Made by a program: the position numbers and the translations under genes | In this document: positions 17,516-26,464 of the stretch, in pieces | Layout of the letters: every line of letters starts with the position of its first letter | How positions within the stretch are numbered: position 1 is the first letter of the stretch | Source: Bacteroidaceae bacterium | GTDB taxonomy: Bacteria; Bacteroidota; Bacteroidia; Bacteroidales; Bacteroidaceae | Reading direction: 5' to 3' | Assembly (NCBI GenBank): GCA_017442185.1 | Contig: JAFSAT010000002.1 | Location: 1 to 41,373, forward strand | DNA: 41,373 nt | Notes under the pieces: generated by a model | What the model was told of the DNA's origin: nothing | The model's input: only the letters and a program-made list of their open reading frames with translations | Database searches by the model: none

Positions 17516-18904
17516 TTACATAAGCGTCTGCGCAACATTCAAAATCTCCTCACCGATAGCATCTGCCGCCTCCTGAGTGCCGGCCTCCGAGTATATACGA
17601 ATGATAGGTTCGGTATTACTCTTGCGCAGGTGCACCCATTTATCGGGAAAATCAAGTTTTACGCCATCTATTGTATTAATCTCAGCCTTACCGGCATAAA
17701 TACCTTTAATCTTCTCAAGAATCATGTCAACATCGGTACCCGGCTTAAGATCAATGCGATTCTTACCCATGAAATAAGCAGGATATGTGGCACGCAGCTC
17801 GCTGACACTCTTCTTTTCGTGCGCTAAATGGCTTAAGAACAGACAGATACCTACAAGAGCATCTCTACCACTGTGACAAGCAGGATATATAACACCTCCG
17901 TTACCCTCGCCACCAATCACCGCATTTGTCTCCTTCATCTTTGTCACCACGTTAACCTCGCCAACTGCCGAAGCCGAATAGGTGCAACCATGCGCATTTG
18001 TAACGTCGCGCAGTGCACGTGTCGAAGAGAGGTTAGACACAGTGTTTCCGGGTGTATGTTTAAGCACATAGTCGGCAACAGTCACAAGAGTATATTCCTC
18101 GCCATACATGTCGCCATTCTCACAGATGATAGCAAGACGGTCAACATCAGGATCGACAACAAATGCCACATCGTTGCCACCCTTTGCCATGAGCCCCATT
18201 ATATCGCCCAGATTTTTCGCCAACGGCTCGGGGTTATGCTGAAAATCACCGGTCGGCTCGCAATACAGCTTATCGAGACTCTTTACCCCCAACTTCTCAA
18301 ACAACATGGGAAGAATAACACCACCCACAGAGTTTACGCAATCTATGGCCACGCGGAATCCTGCTGCCTTTATAGCCTCAACATCAACAAGAGGCAGAGA
18401 AAGCACAGCGTCAATGTGTTTGCTGTTGTATGTCTCATCCAGACGATATTTTCCGAGCGTCTCAACATCGGCATAATCGAATTCCTCGGCAGCAGCAATG
18501 CGCAACACCTCCTGTCCCTCGGCTGCATTTAAAAATTCACCATGTTCGTTCAGAAGTTTCAGTGCGTTCCATTGGCGAGGATTGTGACTTGCGGTTAGTA
18601 TTATACCTCCGCATGCCCCCTCCATGGTAACTGCCAATTCCGTAGTGGGTGTAGATGCAAGACCTATGTCAACAACGTCGAATCCCATTCCCATAAGAGT
18701 TCCGCATACTATGTGGTTCACCATAGAGCCTGAGAGACGAGCATCACGACCAACTACAATTTTATTGGTTGTCTTTGTGGTTGTCTTACGTATCAGCGCA
18801 GCGTAGGCCGATGTTAATTTTACAATGTCAAGAGGTGTCAAACCCTCATCGGCACGACCGCCGATGGTACCTCTGATGCCTGAAATTGATTTAATCAGTG
18901 TCAT
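17516..18904 (-). CDS. glmM: Phosphoglucosamine mutase-type phosphohexomutase GlmM
   Basis: The 462-residue protein is an alpha-D-phosphohexomutase. It has ISGIRGTIGG at the start, the phosphoserine loop TASHNP (104-109, Ser106), the metal loop DPDVDR (251-256), the sugar-specificity region GGEGNGGVI and the phosphate-binding RKSNTEPIIRIYSEA near the end. GlmM converts glucosamine-6-phosphate to glucosamine-1-phosphate for cell-wall precursors. The assignment to GlmM rather than another phosphomutase rests on overall similarity and on the Bacteroidales context. Its start overlaps the end of the DUF4827 gene by 14 bases, suggesting coupling. Confidence 0.88.
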   Translation of the reverse strand: MTLIKSISGIRGTIGGRADEGLTPLDIVKLTSAYAALIRKTTTKTTNKIVVGRDARLSGSMVNHIVCGTLMGMGFDVVDIGLASTPTTELAVTMEGACGGIILTASHNPRQWNALKLLNEHGEFLNAAEGQEVLRIAAAEEFDYADVETLGKYRLDETYNSKHIDAVLSLPLVDVEAIKAAGFRVAIDCVNSVGGVILPMLFEKLGVKSLDKLYCEPTGDFQHNPEPLAKNLGDIMGLMAKGGNDVAFVVDPDVDRLAIICENGDMYGEEYTLVTVADYVLKHTPGNTVSNLSSTRALRDVTNAHGCTYSASAVGEVNVVTKMKETNAVIGGEGNGGVIYPACHSGRDALVGICLFLSHLAHEKKSVSELRATYPAYFMGKNRIDLKPGTDVDMILEKIKGIYAGKAEINTIDGVKLDFPDKWVHLRKSNTEPIIRIYSEAGTQEAADAIGEEILNVAQTLM

Positions 18905-19529
18905 ACAAATTTTCCGGTGTAAAGGTTATTTGATAATAGCATGGATATACATATGATGATGCGGTTGATGTTCCCTTTGTGTGTGGAACTATAAGATTCA
19001 CCTTGGCAACCTGTGACTGTCTACGTGTGAGATAAATGTAAGGAAGCGGAGTGAGCCATCCTGTGGGAACCGCACTGCCATAAACAGCGCTCATATAACC
19101 ATCGGTGAAAGTAGCAGAGTAGCTTCCGCTCTCGAGCGACACGCGCATTATATCCGGATTATCCGAGTCGTACAGATTTCCCAGAATAGTATCACCGTCG
19201 GCTATATTATACTCCACGAAACGAGTTATGATGTTAAGAGTTTCGCCATCCCGCATTTTGCGAGCTCCCTCCTTGCCACGCGGATTGCGAACTATCTGCA
19301 TATACACGTCATCAATAAGCACGTATTCGTTATTCTCGACATCCGTCACCGTGTCTTTTTCTATAAATTCAGAATATGTCAATACATTTATACCCTGCTC
19401 CTTTATGAAAGACTTTACCACGGCACGCTCGTGCTCTTTCATATCCGAATATGTTTTTTCATCATCACATGCCCATAGCAACAACGCAAATATGGGCAAC
19501 AATCCCCGTACTATCCAAATATTCTTCAT
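18891..19529 (-). CDS. DUF4827 lipoprotein
   Basis: A 212-residue lipoprotein with signal peptide and lipobox LLWAC (Cys21) followed by DDEKTYSD. The segment EHERAVVKSFIKEQGINVLTYSEF and the LPYIYLTRRQSQVAKVNLIVPH region fit the DUF4827 family. This family is located between a DHH phosphoesterase gene and glmM in other Bacteroidales. Some features (a glycine-flanked basic segment and a YYQITF strand) recall the FKBP fold, but that is only an impression. The function is unknown. The gene overlaps glmM by 14 bases. Confidence 0.8.
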   Translation of the reverse strand: MKNIWIVRGLLPIFALLLWACDDEKTYSDMKEHERAVVKSFIKEQGINVLTYSEFIEKDTVTDVENNEYVLIDDVYMQIVRNPRGKEGARKMRDGETLNIITRFVEYNIADGDTILGNLYDSDNPDIMRVSLESGSYSATFTDGYMSAVYGSAVPTGWLTPLPYIYLTRRQSQVAKVNLIVPHTKGTSTASSYVYPCYYQITFTPENLYDTD

Positions 19530-19670
19530 ATAACTACCTATTCTTTCTGTATATACCTGATTTAATTGTGCAAATTACAAATTTTCCGCGAATATACAAA
19601 AACTATACGCAAAAACATTAATAAGCCGATTAAATTTCTATTAAATTATTTTTATATAGTCTGTTTACAC

Positions 19671-20702
19671 CTATTTCGTCAGCAGCTCCTTATACTTGGC
19701 GAGTGCAGTTCTGAAACGTTCCGTTGCATATTCCATAGTTCCGTAGACCTCACCACCCGAAGCATTCTTATGGCCGCCGCCTGCGAAAAATTCCGCTGCC
19801 ACAAGATTACACGGAAAATCGTCGACACTGCGCAACGAGACATTTATCTTTCCGGGTACCTCCTCGCGAAAAAAGCATACAAAGCGCACCCCTTTAATCT
19901 GCAATGGCATATTCACCACACCCTCCGTATCGCCTTTCGAGACATTGAAGCGACGCATCTCTTTATACGACAATGTTAACAAAGCAGCATTATAAGCAGG
20001 CATCACACGCAACTTATCATACATCATAAAACCCACAAGTTTAAGCCTGTTCACCGTATAGTTATAAAATACCCTGCGATAAATTATATCTTTGTCGATT
20101 CCGGCCGCAATCAGACACGATATTATAATATAAATATCTTTCCTGTTTGAAGCATACGCAAAATTCCCCGTATCAGTCATCATTCCCGTATAAACAGACT
20201 CAGCCATCTCCTTTGTCAAAGCCTCAAGAGTACCAATGTGATAAATCAGACGAAACACAAGCTCAGATGTCGAGCATGCGGCAGGATGCGAAATTTGTAC
20301 CTCAAAAACATCTTCAGGCAAAGGATGATGATCGACAAGCACACGAGGAGCATTGGAATGCTCTACAGCCCCGGCCAATTCTCCTATGCGAGAGAGCGCA
20401 TTAAAGTCGAGACAGAAAAGAGCGTCCGCATCCCTTATCAGTTCCAATGAGCGCTCCTTCTCACACTCAGCATTGACAATATCGGCAGCAGCCGGCAGCC
20501 ACGCCAAAAAATCAGGAAAACTATTAGGGAGAATAATATCAGCCACTTTACCCAAGCTGCGCAAAAACAACGCCAACGCCGTAGTGGAGCCGACAGCATC
20601 ACCGTCGGGATTACGATGAGCAAGTATAACAAACTTACTCCCCTTAGATATAATATCTTTAACCGCCTCAATGCTCTGAGGAGAAATCATTAAATCAAGC
20701 AT
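19671..20702 (-). CDS. DHH/DHHA1 phosphoesterase (NrnA-like)
   Basis: The 343-residue protein has the full DHH phosphoesterase set: NPDGDAVG (31-38), CLDF near 97-100, VDHH (123-126), DTGNF (about 187-191), and the DHHA1 motif GGGHKNASGG near the C-terminus. Family members degrade nanoRNA or cyclic dinucleotide products and some remove the 3' phosphate of pAp. Metal ions (Mn or Mg) are bound by the Asp/His residues. A start at residue 5 (MISPQS) is also possible. The promoter box (20725-20732) is the edge of the 20725 repeat array, giving a 22-nt leader. Confidence 0.92.
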   Translation of the reverse strand: MLDLMISPQSIEAVKDIISKGSKFVILAHRNPDGDAVGSTTALALFLRSLGKVADIILPNSFPDFLAWLPAAADIVNAECEKERSLELIRDADALFCLDFNALSRIGELAGAVEHSNAPRVLVDHHPLPEDVFEVQISHPAACSTSELVFRLIYHIGTLEALTKEMAESVYTGMMTDTGNFAYASNRKDIYIIISCLIAAGIDKDIIYRRVFYNYTVNRLKLVGFMMYDKLRVMPAYNAALLTLSYKEMRRFNVSKGDTEGVVNMPLQIKGVRFVCFFREEVPGKINVSLRSVDDFPCNLVAAEFFAGGGHKNASGGEVYGTMEYATERFRTALAKYKELLTK

Positions 20703-20724
20703 ATTTATAAATTTATTTTTACTG

Positions 20725-21066
20725 CAAAGATAGTGACAAACGAGCGAAATAAATAAAGCACGCTTTATTATTTTGCAGCGAGTGAAGGCCTATCTTAGAG
20801 ATTTATCTCAAAGATAGTGACAAACGAGCGAAATAAATAAAGCACGCTTTATTATTTTACAGCGAGTGAAGGCCTATCTTAGAGATTTATCTCAAAGATA
20901 GTGACAAACGAGCGAAATAAAATAAAGCACGCTTTATTATTTTACAGCGAGTGAAGGCCTATCTTAGAGATCTATCTCAAAGATAGTGACAAACGAGCGA
21001 AATAAAATAAAGCACGCTTTATTATTTTGCAGCGAGTGAAGGCCTATCTTAGAGATTTATCTCAAA
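20725..21066. repeat. Family P palindromic repeat array, four tandem copies
   Basis: Unit starts are at 20725, 20809, 20893 and 20979, periods 84, 84 and 86. Units are nearly identical. Each reads CAAAGATAGTGACAAACGAGCG, an A/T-rich palindromic centre (AATAAAGC-AC-GCTTTATT), GCAGCGAGTGAAGGC and CTATCTT. A 12-bp joint (AGAGATTTATCT) follows and with its flanks forms a second hairpin. There are no unique spacers, so it is not CRISPR. The array fills the gap between the DHH gene and the AAA+ ATPase gene. Each unit carries TATCTTTG on the minus strand, pointing at the DHH gene. Confidence 0.9.
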
Positions 21067-21072
21067 TAAAAA

Positions 21073-22431
21073 CTAATCCAAAAATTCTTCAACAACATTC
21101 GATACATTCCGTAAAAACATAACGAAGTATATAGGCATATATGTAATTCCATTCACTGTATACACCTTCCGCTCATTCGATAGCACATAGGCTCTCTTTA
21201 TATTATACTCATCATTAGACAAGAACTTATCCAAAGCACTATGCACAGTATAATCTTTTCCGGATTTCACCTCAATTGGAATATTTGACAAATTGTCTGC
21301 ATCATCAATCAAATAATCAACCTCACCGTTTCTCTTGTTGTCATAGTAGTATAAATTATATCCGTGAGCCTTCAGTTCCTGTGCTACGACAGTCTCATAA
21401 ACAGAGCCAAGGTTTATACTCTTTATGTCAGACATTACAGCCTTGATATTATTGCGATAAAATATACCCGATAGAACACCTACATCATTCAAATAAAGTT
21501 TCAACAAGTTCTTGCCACTATTCTCAACCAAGGGATATGTAGGTGTACTTATTGCCTTTACCTCCAATGCTATGCCAGCAGAGATTAAATAATCAAATTC
21601 ATCTAAATAATCATTAGTTCTTTTCCACGTTTTGTCTTCAATATCCTTAATGACAACTCTCTTCTTTTTATTCTCAAGGTTTGATGGAATCATATCAAAG
21701 ATACGACGTATCTTCAATTTTTTATTATGTTCCTCTTCGTATTTAGAGGCATCAATACCATATAGTTCGTGAGCTTCTGTCTGAATAGAGCGGAATTCAA
21801 CCACATTACGACTCTCTACAAATACCTCGACAGCCTTTGGCAGGCCACCTACCAATAGATATTTCTTGAAGAGATCCATAACTTTATTGTGCATAGCCTC
21901 CGACAGAGCCTCCTGCTTATTAAAACACTCTCTCATGGCATCAATAGCAATTTCTCCTACACCATTGGCATATAGAAACTCTTCAAAATCCATTGGATAC
22001 ATATGCTGCACATCCAAACTTCCGATAGGAACAGATTGCGTGTTCTTCAATGTTACTCCAAGCAAGGAGCCACTGGCAATATAAGTAAACCTCTTCTCTT
22101 TCATCAAGAATTTTACAAGAGTAAGAAGATGATCATAGGCTTGTATCTCATCAATGAATACAAGAGTACTCTCTCTTTCCTTCATCTTATCGCCTGCGAC
22201 AACACTCAAAGCCATATAAAAATCCTTGGTAGTTTTAGCATCTGCAAAAATTCGGTCGCCCAACTTATCCTCTTCCATATTTATTTCAATATAGTTTGGA
22301 AACATTTTTTCTCCCACATAACGGATAATGTACGACTTACCAATCTGTCGAGCACCATCAATCAACAGCATCCTATCTGAATCTGATGACAGATATTCTT
22401 CAATCCGTTTTATAATTTTTCTGTATAACAT
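21073..22431 (-). CDS. AAA+ ATPase with DUF4143 / PD-(D/E)XK-like C-terminus
   Basis: The 452-residue protein has an AAA_14-type ATPase domain: Walker A GARQIGKS (26-33), Walker B TLVFIDEIQ (D94, E95) and sensor-like YIASGSLL (117-124). The C-terminal DUF4143 part ends with E346, GEVDYLI (D372) and IPIEVKSGK (E387, K389), which matches the PD-(D/E)XK nuclease pattern. Such proteins are patchily distributed in Bacteroidota and their biological role is unclear. The gene has AT-richer codons than its neighbours. It breaks up the rpe-comEC-DHH block and has family P repeats on both sides, which suggests recent acquisition. A TATCTTTG box at 22453-22460 gives a 21-nt leader. The start (MLYRKIIKRIEEYL) is typical. 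Confidence 0.9.
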   Translation of the reverse strand: MLYRKIIKRIEEYLSSDSDRMLLIDGARQIGKSYIIRYVGEKMFPNYIEINMEEDKLGDRIFADAKTTKDFYMALSVVAGDKMKERESTLVFIDEIQAYDHLLTLVKFLMKEKRFTYIASGSLLGVTLKNTQSVPIGSLDVQHMYPMDFEEFLYANGVGEIAIDAMRECFNKQEALSEAMHNKVMDLFKKYLLVGGLPKAVEVFVESRNVVEFRSIQTEAHELYGIDASKYEEEHNKKLKIRRIFDMIPSNLENKKKRVVIKDIEDKTWKRTNDYLDEFDYLISAGIALEVKAISTPTYPLVENSGKNLLKLYLNDVGVLSGIFYRNNIKAVMSDIKSINLGSVYETVVAQELKAHGYNLYYYDNKRNGEVDYLIDDADNLSNIPIEVKSGKDYTVHSALDKFLSNDEYNIKRAYVLSNERKVYTVNGITYMPIYFVMFLRNVSNVVEEFLD

Positions 22432-22781
22432 ATTGCCGTTTTTTGGTTAACGCAAAGATAATACATTTTTTGTACAAGGTGCGTTTTCTCATAAAAAATC
22501 ACCATCAAGAACAGCGTTTTCCTATAATATCAATTCACAAAAAGGTGCATTGTTCAATCAAAGGTATCAATGGAAAATAAAATCATTTTCAATTATCATG
22601 GTGTTTTACTTTCAACTTTTACGGTGCCTGTTGTCCTTTTTTTTAGATTATCAAACAGCAATTATGTCGTAGTATTTTGTCAATGGGTGCTTCTATATAA
22701 AAAGATTTGCACTATTGCACAAAGGTACTAAAAGATTTATTTGAAAAGGGTGGTGAATACAGCTTAGCCGGGCAACCGTAT
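22432..22781. other. Non-coding, AT-rich gap upstream of the ATPase gene
   Basis: A TATCTTTG -7 box at 22453-22460 (minus strand) serves the ATPase gene. The rest holds no gene I can support. An AAGGTGCRTT phrase occurs twice (about 22478 and 22542). The composition resembles the ATPase gene more than the comEC side, so it may have arrived together with that gene (inference). Confidence 0.35.
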
Positions 22782-22782
22782 A

Positions 22783-22836
22783 TAGTGACAAACGAGCGAA
22801 ATAAAATAAAGCACACTTAATTATTTTGCAGAGAGC
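22783..22836. repeat. Family P repeat, partial copy
   Basis: The sequence TAGTGACAAACGAGCGAAAT, then a decayed centre (AATAAAGCACACTTAATTATTTTGCA) and GAGAGC match family P. The outer AAGATA/TATCTT edges are missing and the palindrome is damaged. It lies 10 bp from the comEC stop, on the far side of the ATPase gene from the four-copy array. Confidence 0.7.
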
Positions 22837-22846
22837 ATAAAAGAAT

Positions 22847-24955
22847 CTATCGCCCCTTCATAGAGACAAAGTTAATACCACCGCCACGACACAACAACTT
22901 CATGGCACCCATATCTTTAAGGTTCAAGCAACGCACTCCCGCCTGCGCACATTCACGCGCTATACGTCTGCGACTCCCCTCATAAAGTGTAGCATCCATA
23001 ACTATATAACGAGTGGGATAAATCTCCAGCAATCTCTTAATCTTCCCCAGGAATCCACGACAAAGAAAAATGCAATCCACAGGCTGCACATGCGTCTCAT
23101 CCATCCAACAATCATCAGAGAGCATCGCGATACGACGTCCTTCAAAATGGACAAGCCGCCCCGACATACTCACCTTTTCATCAGAAAATCCATCATGGAG
23201 GAGAATAGGTTGCGACATCCCCTCGCGCCGCCAAAAAGGCTCAGCCACATACGAGAGGTCAATATCCCATTCAGGATAAGAGCTCATCAAGTAAGACCTC
23301 TCTGACGAAATAACAAGCTGAGCAGCAGGGCAATTTCTACTATTGAAGAACAAGACATAAGGAACCTCATCACGAAAATTGCGTGCAACAAGCACAGCTA
23401 CAAAAAACATAGACAACAACAAAGAAACAGCCACATAAACCTTGCGTCGCTGCAACACCCCGTATAACAAAACAAAAAGGACAACCGCAACAACAAACGC
23501 CCCAAGCACACCTATATAAGGAAGCTCTACAGAAGCTCCGGGTAAATCAGCAACACCGCGCAGCAACAGATTCATGGCATAAAGCAAACATTTCAACACC
23601 CACGCAACAAACTGCTGCAAAAGAACAAAAGGACTAAGCGCGAGCATCAGCACCGCAAGCAGCATAACACAAAAAGCCGCCGGCATCACAATAAAATTAG
23701 TAATTAAAAAACAGAGTGGAAAAGTTCCAAAATAATACCACACAAAAGGCAGCGTCCCCAGCTGCGCCGACAGCGAAACTGCAACAACACCCGCAGCATA
23801 AGCATAAGCACGCCCATGTTTCTCTACCCTCATAAGCCGGCGCAACGGATACTCCAACAACAATATAGCCCATACGGCAGCAAAAGAGAGCTGGAAGCTG
23901 ACATCAAAAAGCCAACGCGGACATACCACCAACATGACAATGGCAGCAAACCCCAAAGCATTCATCACCGAGCCTTCTCTCTGCAAACACCGCGCAACAG
24001 ACATCAGCGTAAAGAGAATCACCGCACGCACCACCGACGCCGTCAATCCTGCCATTGCCGCAAAGCCCCACAATAGCAACAACACCAATAATTCACGCAT
24101 AATAATCGGCAGACGACTACCGCCACGCACAGGCAACAACATAGTAATCAACATATACAATATGCCTAAATGCAATCCCGAGAGCGCCAACACATGGCTT
24201 GCCCCTACAGCCGAATAAAGGTCGCGCACCCCCTGTGAGAGGTCGCGCTTCTCGCCCAACGTCAGAGCAGAGAGTACAGCACCCTCTTCGCCCTCGAAAC
24301 CCAAAGAATCATATATCCGCAACACCCTTTCACGCAAATCCATGGCATACATCAACAAAGTCTTATCAGCAACACCATCGGAGCGCCACACACCCATAGG
24401 CAAGTAAGCCGTACCGGTGATGCCACGCACATAAAGGAAATGCTCTGTGTCAAATTCCGCAGGATTACCGGCATTTCGAGGAGAAGCAACCCTACCCTCA
24501 AAAAATATGCGCTCCCCAACATTCAGACGTTCCACATCTACACTGTTGGCAAAATAGAGGTTCACAAGCCCCTCACGTCGCGCATCAGGCACACTGTCGC
24601 GACCGATACGCGCAACCTGCGCCTGCACCCTCGCCGCACGTCCGCCAACGTGGGGAGCTTCCAACAAAACAGCCTCGAAACGCCCCTTTGCACCACTCCA
24701 CTTTTTAACAAAACGGGCTGCATCAAGATGCTCAACAACAACACCTAAGGCAAACATAGCCAGAAAGGCTGCGACAGAAAAAAAACATCCGTTGAGACGG
24801 GTGCACACCCCCATAATCATCACCAACATTGCCGGCACAAAAAGCAAAGCGCTGCACAGCACCGAAATGCCACACAGCCACCCTGCCGTTATCCCCGCCA
24901 TCAGCGGAAATGCAAGCCACAGCATGGGATTACTCCTAAAAAAGTCTCTCGTCAC
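22847..24955 (-). CDS. comEC: ComEC/Rec2-type DNA uptake membrane protein
   Basis: This 702-residue polytopic protein has an N-terminal membrane and OB-like region (DUF4131 type, about 1-190), then the Competence domain with the signature GASHVLALSGLHLGIL (about 250-265) and about eight hydrophobic segments to residue 510. The C-terminal part is soluble and lacks the metal-binding HxHxDH motif of the ComEC metallo-beta-lactamase-like domain, so it is either degenerate or a shortened form. In the family it forms the inner-membrane channel for single-stranded DNA. It follows rpe by 54 bp on the same strand. Confidence 0.9.
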   Translation of the reverse strand: MTRDFFRSNPMLWLAFPLMAGITAGWLCGISVLCSALLFVPAMLVMIMGVCTRLNGCFFSVAAFLAMFALGVVVEHLDAARFVKKWSGAKGRFEAVLLEAPHVGGRAARVQAQVARIGRDSVPDARREGLVNLYFANSVDVERLNVGERIFFEGRVASPRNAGNPAEFDTEHFLYVRGITGTAYLPMGVWRSDGVADKTLLMYAMDLRERVLRIYDSLGFEGEEGAVLSALTLGEKRDLSQGVRDLYSAVGASHVLALSGLHLGILYMLITMLLPVRGGSRLPIIMRELLVLLLLWGFAAMAGLTASVVRAVILFTLMSVARCLQREGSVMNALGFAAIVMLVVCPRWLFDVSFQLSFAAVWAILLLEYPLRRLMRVEKHGRAYAYAAGVVAVSLSAQLGTLPFVWYYFGTFPLCFLITNFIVMPAAFCVMLLAVLMLALSPFVLLQQFVAWVLKCLLYAMNLLLRGVADLPGASVELPYIGVLGAFVVAVVLFVLLYGVLQRRKVYVAVSLLLSMFFVAVLVARNFRDEVPYVLFFNSRNCPAAQLVISSERSYLMSSYPEWDIDLSYVAEPFWRREGMSQPILLHDGFSDEKVSMSGRLVHFEGRRIAMLSDDCWMDETHVQPVDCIFLCRGFLGKIKRLLEIYPTRYIVMDATLYEGSRRRIARECAQAGVRCLNLKDMGAMKLLCRGGGINFVSMKGR

Positions 24956-25009
24956 CCCATAAACGGCAACATCAAAAAAATATTTTTTAAAAGCTCTATA
25001 AAACAGATT

Positions 25010-25660
25010 TTAAAGTGCACGCAATGCCGATATTACATCAGCCGGAGAATCAGCCTTGAATACAGCATTACCTGCAACCAGCACATCCGACCCGGCCTCG
25101 GCAAGCAAACGACCCGTTTCAACATTAACACCTCCATCTACCTCTATAAGCGCCTTTGAGCCTGTCGCAGTAATAAGCTCACGCAGTTCGCGCACCTTGT
25201 TCACAGTGTGCGCAATAAACTTCTGCCCACCGAATCCGGGGTTCACACTCATGAGCAACACCAAATCAAGGTCGGCCACAATATCTTTGAGCATGCAGAC
25301 AGGGGTCGAGGGGTTCAAGGTTACTCCGGCCATCATTCCCGCCTCTTTTATCTGCATAACAGCGCGATGCAGATGCACCTCGGCCTCATAATGTATATTC
25401 ATCACACGAGCACCCAACGCCTTCACCGGTTCAAGATAATTCATAGGATTCACCACCATCAGATGCACATCGAGCGGCTTATTGCAAAGTTCGGCCACAT
25501 ACTTAAGCACAGGAGGGCCGAAAGATATGTTAGGGACAAACACCCCATCCATAATATCTATGTGCAACCAATCGGCAGCACTTGCATTTATCATATCCAA
25601 GTCCTCTTTCAAATTCCCGAAATTTGCCGACAGCAACGACGGCGATACCAACTGACTCAT
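25010..25660 (-). CDS. rpe: Ribulose-phosphate 3-epimerase
   Basis: The 216-residue TIM-barrel enzyme interconverts ribulose-5-phosphate and xylulose-5-phosphate in the pentose phosphate pathway. It shows SPSLLSANFGNL, the metal-binding HIDIMDG, HLMV, MSVNPGFGGQKF and EVDGGVN motifs, and LVAGNAVF at the phosphate site. Length and motifs are those of a complete enzyme. Family M element C starts 17 bp upstream, so its promoter may be inside or beyond that element. Confidence 0.97.
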   Translation of the reverse strand: MSQLVSPSLLSANFGNLKEDLDMINASAADWLHIDIMDGVFVPNISFGPPVLKYVAELCNKPLDVHLMVVNPMNYLEPVKALGARVMNIHYEAEVHLHRAVMQIKEAGMMAGVTLNPSTPVCMLKDIVADLDLVLLMSVNPGFGGQKFIAHTVNKVRELRELITATGSKALIEVDGGVNVETGRLLAEAGSDVLVAGNAVFKADSPADVISALRAL

Positions 25661-25677
25661 TTATTTATAAATTATTA

Positions 25678-25894
25678 GAAACGGTTTTTTGTTACATTAA
25701 AAAAGTAATCTCAGAAATATGCTGTTTATATTTCTTTCAAATCTGATGTTTATATTATGAGCTGATTTTACGTTCCTGTTTATACTCTTTTTTACCTTTC
25801 ATCCTTTTTGCAGCCACACAACCGGCTATGTGCCCCTGAAGAAAATTCTTAAAAAGAGATATAACAAATTCAAGGAGAAAGATTTAAACAGTTT
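25678..25894. repeat. Family M intergenic element, copy C
   Basis: The left end is GAAACGGTTTTTTG (25678-25691). The right end includes ATTCAAGGAGAAAGATTT (25869-25886) followed by AAACAGTTTT, the inverse of the left end. The ATTCAAGGAGA...ATTTAAAC segment is shared with copy B. The element is about 217 bp, the longest, and fills the gap between the unrecognised gene at 25903 and rpe, both on the minus strand. Confidence 0.45.
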
Positions 25895-25902
25895 TAAGAT
25901 TT

Positions 25903-26463
25903 TCAACATGTGGGAAGATCCAACTTCTCATACTTATATCCCAATTTTTTCAGTTCTATTGCAGCACCTATCCTATACATAACCTTCACTACACGGGCAA
26001 AGGTATAGTAAGCCATCGGACTTTGAGGTTCTATATTTTCATGACGAATCAACGACAGCAACAAATAGGCACAGCGACGCATAACCTCCTCGGTCTCCTT
26101 GGCACGTGGGGCATCGAGCAGCACTCCTAAAATATCACGCATAATATGCTCATCCATGTCATCAAAGCCATTCTCGCCATAAAAACAGCCATACTCATCG
26201 TTTGAGTGTGCAGCCCAATCCTCATTCCACAAATGAGCCACCGCCATTCCCAAATATCCGGCCCACGCAACAGCCACAGCAGGATATTCGTTTATCTGCG
26301 CAACGGCATCGGCCATATAATCGAGTGCAAGCGCCTCCCAACGTGCTTCAACATCTTCAGACGACAAGAGCACCCCATCGAGTTGTTTACATGAGGTGCA
26401 CAACGCAATCAGTTCGTCCTGTATACGTTTCTCAAAATTGGCAAGATATTCCGTTACCTCCAT
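25903..26463 (-). CDS. Unrecognised soluble protein coupled to a Pmp3-like peptide
   Basis: I do not recognise the 186-residue product. It is acidic, rich in Ala, Glu and aromatic residues, and looks mostly alpha-helical, with no signal peptide or membrane segment. Notable parts are WEALALDYMADAVAQINEYP, WAGYLGMAVAHLWNEDW and a Cys-Cys spaced pair near the start (LCTSC, 21-25). The start ATG is one base past the stop of the Pmp3-like gene (TAG-G-ATG), so translation is probably coupled. It is followed by element C and then rpe. Confidence 0.75.
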   Translation of the reverse strand: MEVTEYLANFEKRIQDELIALCTSCKQLDGVLLSSEDVEARWEALALDYMADAVAQINEYPAVAVAWAGYLGMAVAHLWNEDWAAHSNDEYGCFYGENGFDDMDEHIMRDILGVLLDAPRAKETEEVMRRCAYLLLSLIRHENIEPQSPMAYYTFARVVKVMYRIGAAIELKKLGYKYEKLDLPTC

Positions 26464-26464
26464 C

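Noticed and set aside
20725-21066. CRISPR array
   Set aside because: The whole 84-86 bp unit is repeated, including the joint, so there are no variable spacers; no cas genes are present.
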